Shown in pieces: positions 6,753 to 6,842 of a stretch of 6,842 nucleotides of DNA (positions within the stretch are counted from its first letter, which is position 1; the number at the start of each line of letters is the position of its first letter). This DNA is from Candidatus Equimonas enterica (GTDB taxonomy: Bacteria > Bacteroidota > Bacteroidia > Bacteroidales > Bacteroidaceae): assembly GCA_018066225.1 (NCBI GenBank), contig JAGHRU010000045.1:1-6842 (forward strand), in the 5' to 3' direction. The translations under genes and the position numbers were made by a program. The notes beneath the pieces were generated by a model that made no database searches, was not told the origin of the DNA, and saw nothing but the letters and a program-made list of their open reading frames with translations.

Positions 6753-6778
6753 AAAAGCCCAACGCAGTAAGGGCTTTT
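6753..6778 (+). terminator. Probable terminator of the glycogen operon
   Basis: AAAAGCCC (6753-6760) and GGGCTTTT (6771-6778) form a perfect 8-bp stem with a 10-nt loop, starting 23 nt after the GH57 stop. The T residues of the 3' arm supply a short U-tract, and the A residues of the 5' arm would let it act in both directions. It is weaker than the terminator after miaA. Confidence 0.6.
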
Positions 6779-6782
6779 CGCG

Positions 6783-6836
6783 TCTGGGCAGATAGTGCAA
6801 ACGATAAGGGCAGACGCGACGAACGATTTGCCCAGA
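6783..6836. repeat. Second cluster of the TCTGCCCAGA-type repeat
   Basis: The core appears as TCTGGGCAGA (6783-6792), GGGCAGA (6808-6814) and TTGCCCAGA (6828-6836), spaced 20-22 bp. Bases 6785-6836 are 52 nt long and align end to end with 1941-1992: both start with TGGGCAGATAG and end with TGCCCAGA. CGCGTCTG (6779-6786) pairs perfectly with CAGACGCG (6811-6818), and 6783-6796 can pair with 6823-6836 with one wobble and one mismatch. The window ends 6 bases later, so the cluster may continue. Confidence 0.65.
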
Positions 6837-6842
6837 GCGTTA

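Overview
This window reads as chromosomal DNA of a Bacteroidetes bacterium, most likely order Bacteroidales and plausibly Prevotellaceae. Three things support this. A textbook Bacteroidetes promoter (TTTG, 19 nt, TAACTTTG) precedes the largest gene. None of the starts has a clear Shine-Dalgarno sequence. The protein variants (a divergent MiaA, a GH133-type debranching enzyme followed by a GT4-like glycosyltransferase and a GH57 protein) match what I know of Bacteroidales. Genus placement is inference. All genes lie on the + strand.

Left part (1-1916): the window opens in the disordered tail of a single-stranded DNA-binding protein ending in the acidic DLPF tip. A 123-nt spacer with no promoter I can recognise follows. 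Then come mtgA (monofunctional peptidoglycan glycosyltransferase) and miaA (tRNA A37 dimethylallyltransferase), 12 nt apart and probably co-transcribed.

Spacer 1917-2143: this non-coding stretch holds a cluster of four copies of a TCTGCCCAGA-type decamer in both orientations at about 20-24 bp spacing. The cluster includes a 19-bp hairpin and an intrinsic terminator. The Bacteroidetes promoter for the next operon follows.

Right part (2144-6729): a three-gene glycogen/alpha-glucan operon encodes a GDE-type debranching enzyme (amylo-alpha-1,6-glucosidase), a glycogen-synthase-like glycosyltransferase and a GH57 alpha-amylase-like protein. The presumed division of labour is chain extension by the transferase and branch trimming by the debranching enzyme. 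The GH57 protein lacks the family nucleophile (Cys at that position) and has a rewritten acid/base motif, so it may be a non-catalytic glucan-binding or scaffold partner; it ends in a predicted coiled coil. The debranching enzyme also carries Asn where most relatives outside the clade have the catalytic Asp of the WMDA motif.

Tail (6730-6842): a short hairpin terminator is followed by a second cluster of the same decamer. Its 52-nt span matches a 52-nt span of the first cluster, so related repeats bracket the glycogen operon. The least ordinary items here are the eroded GH57 active site and this paired repeat family.
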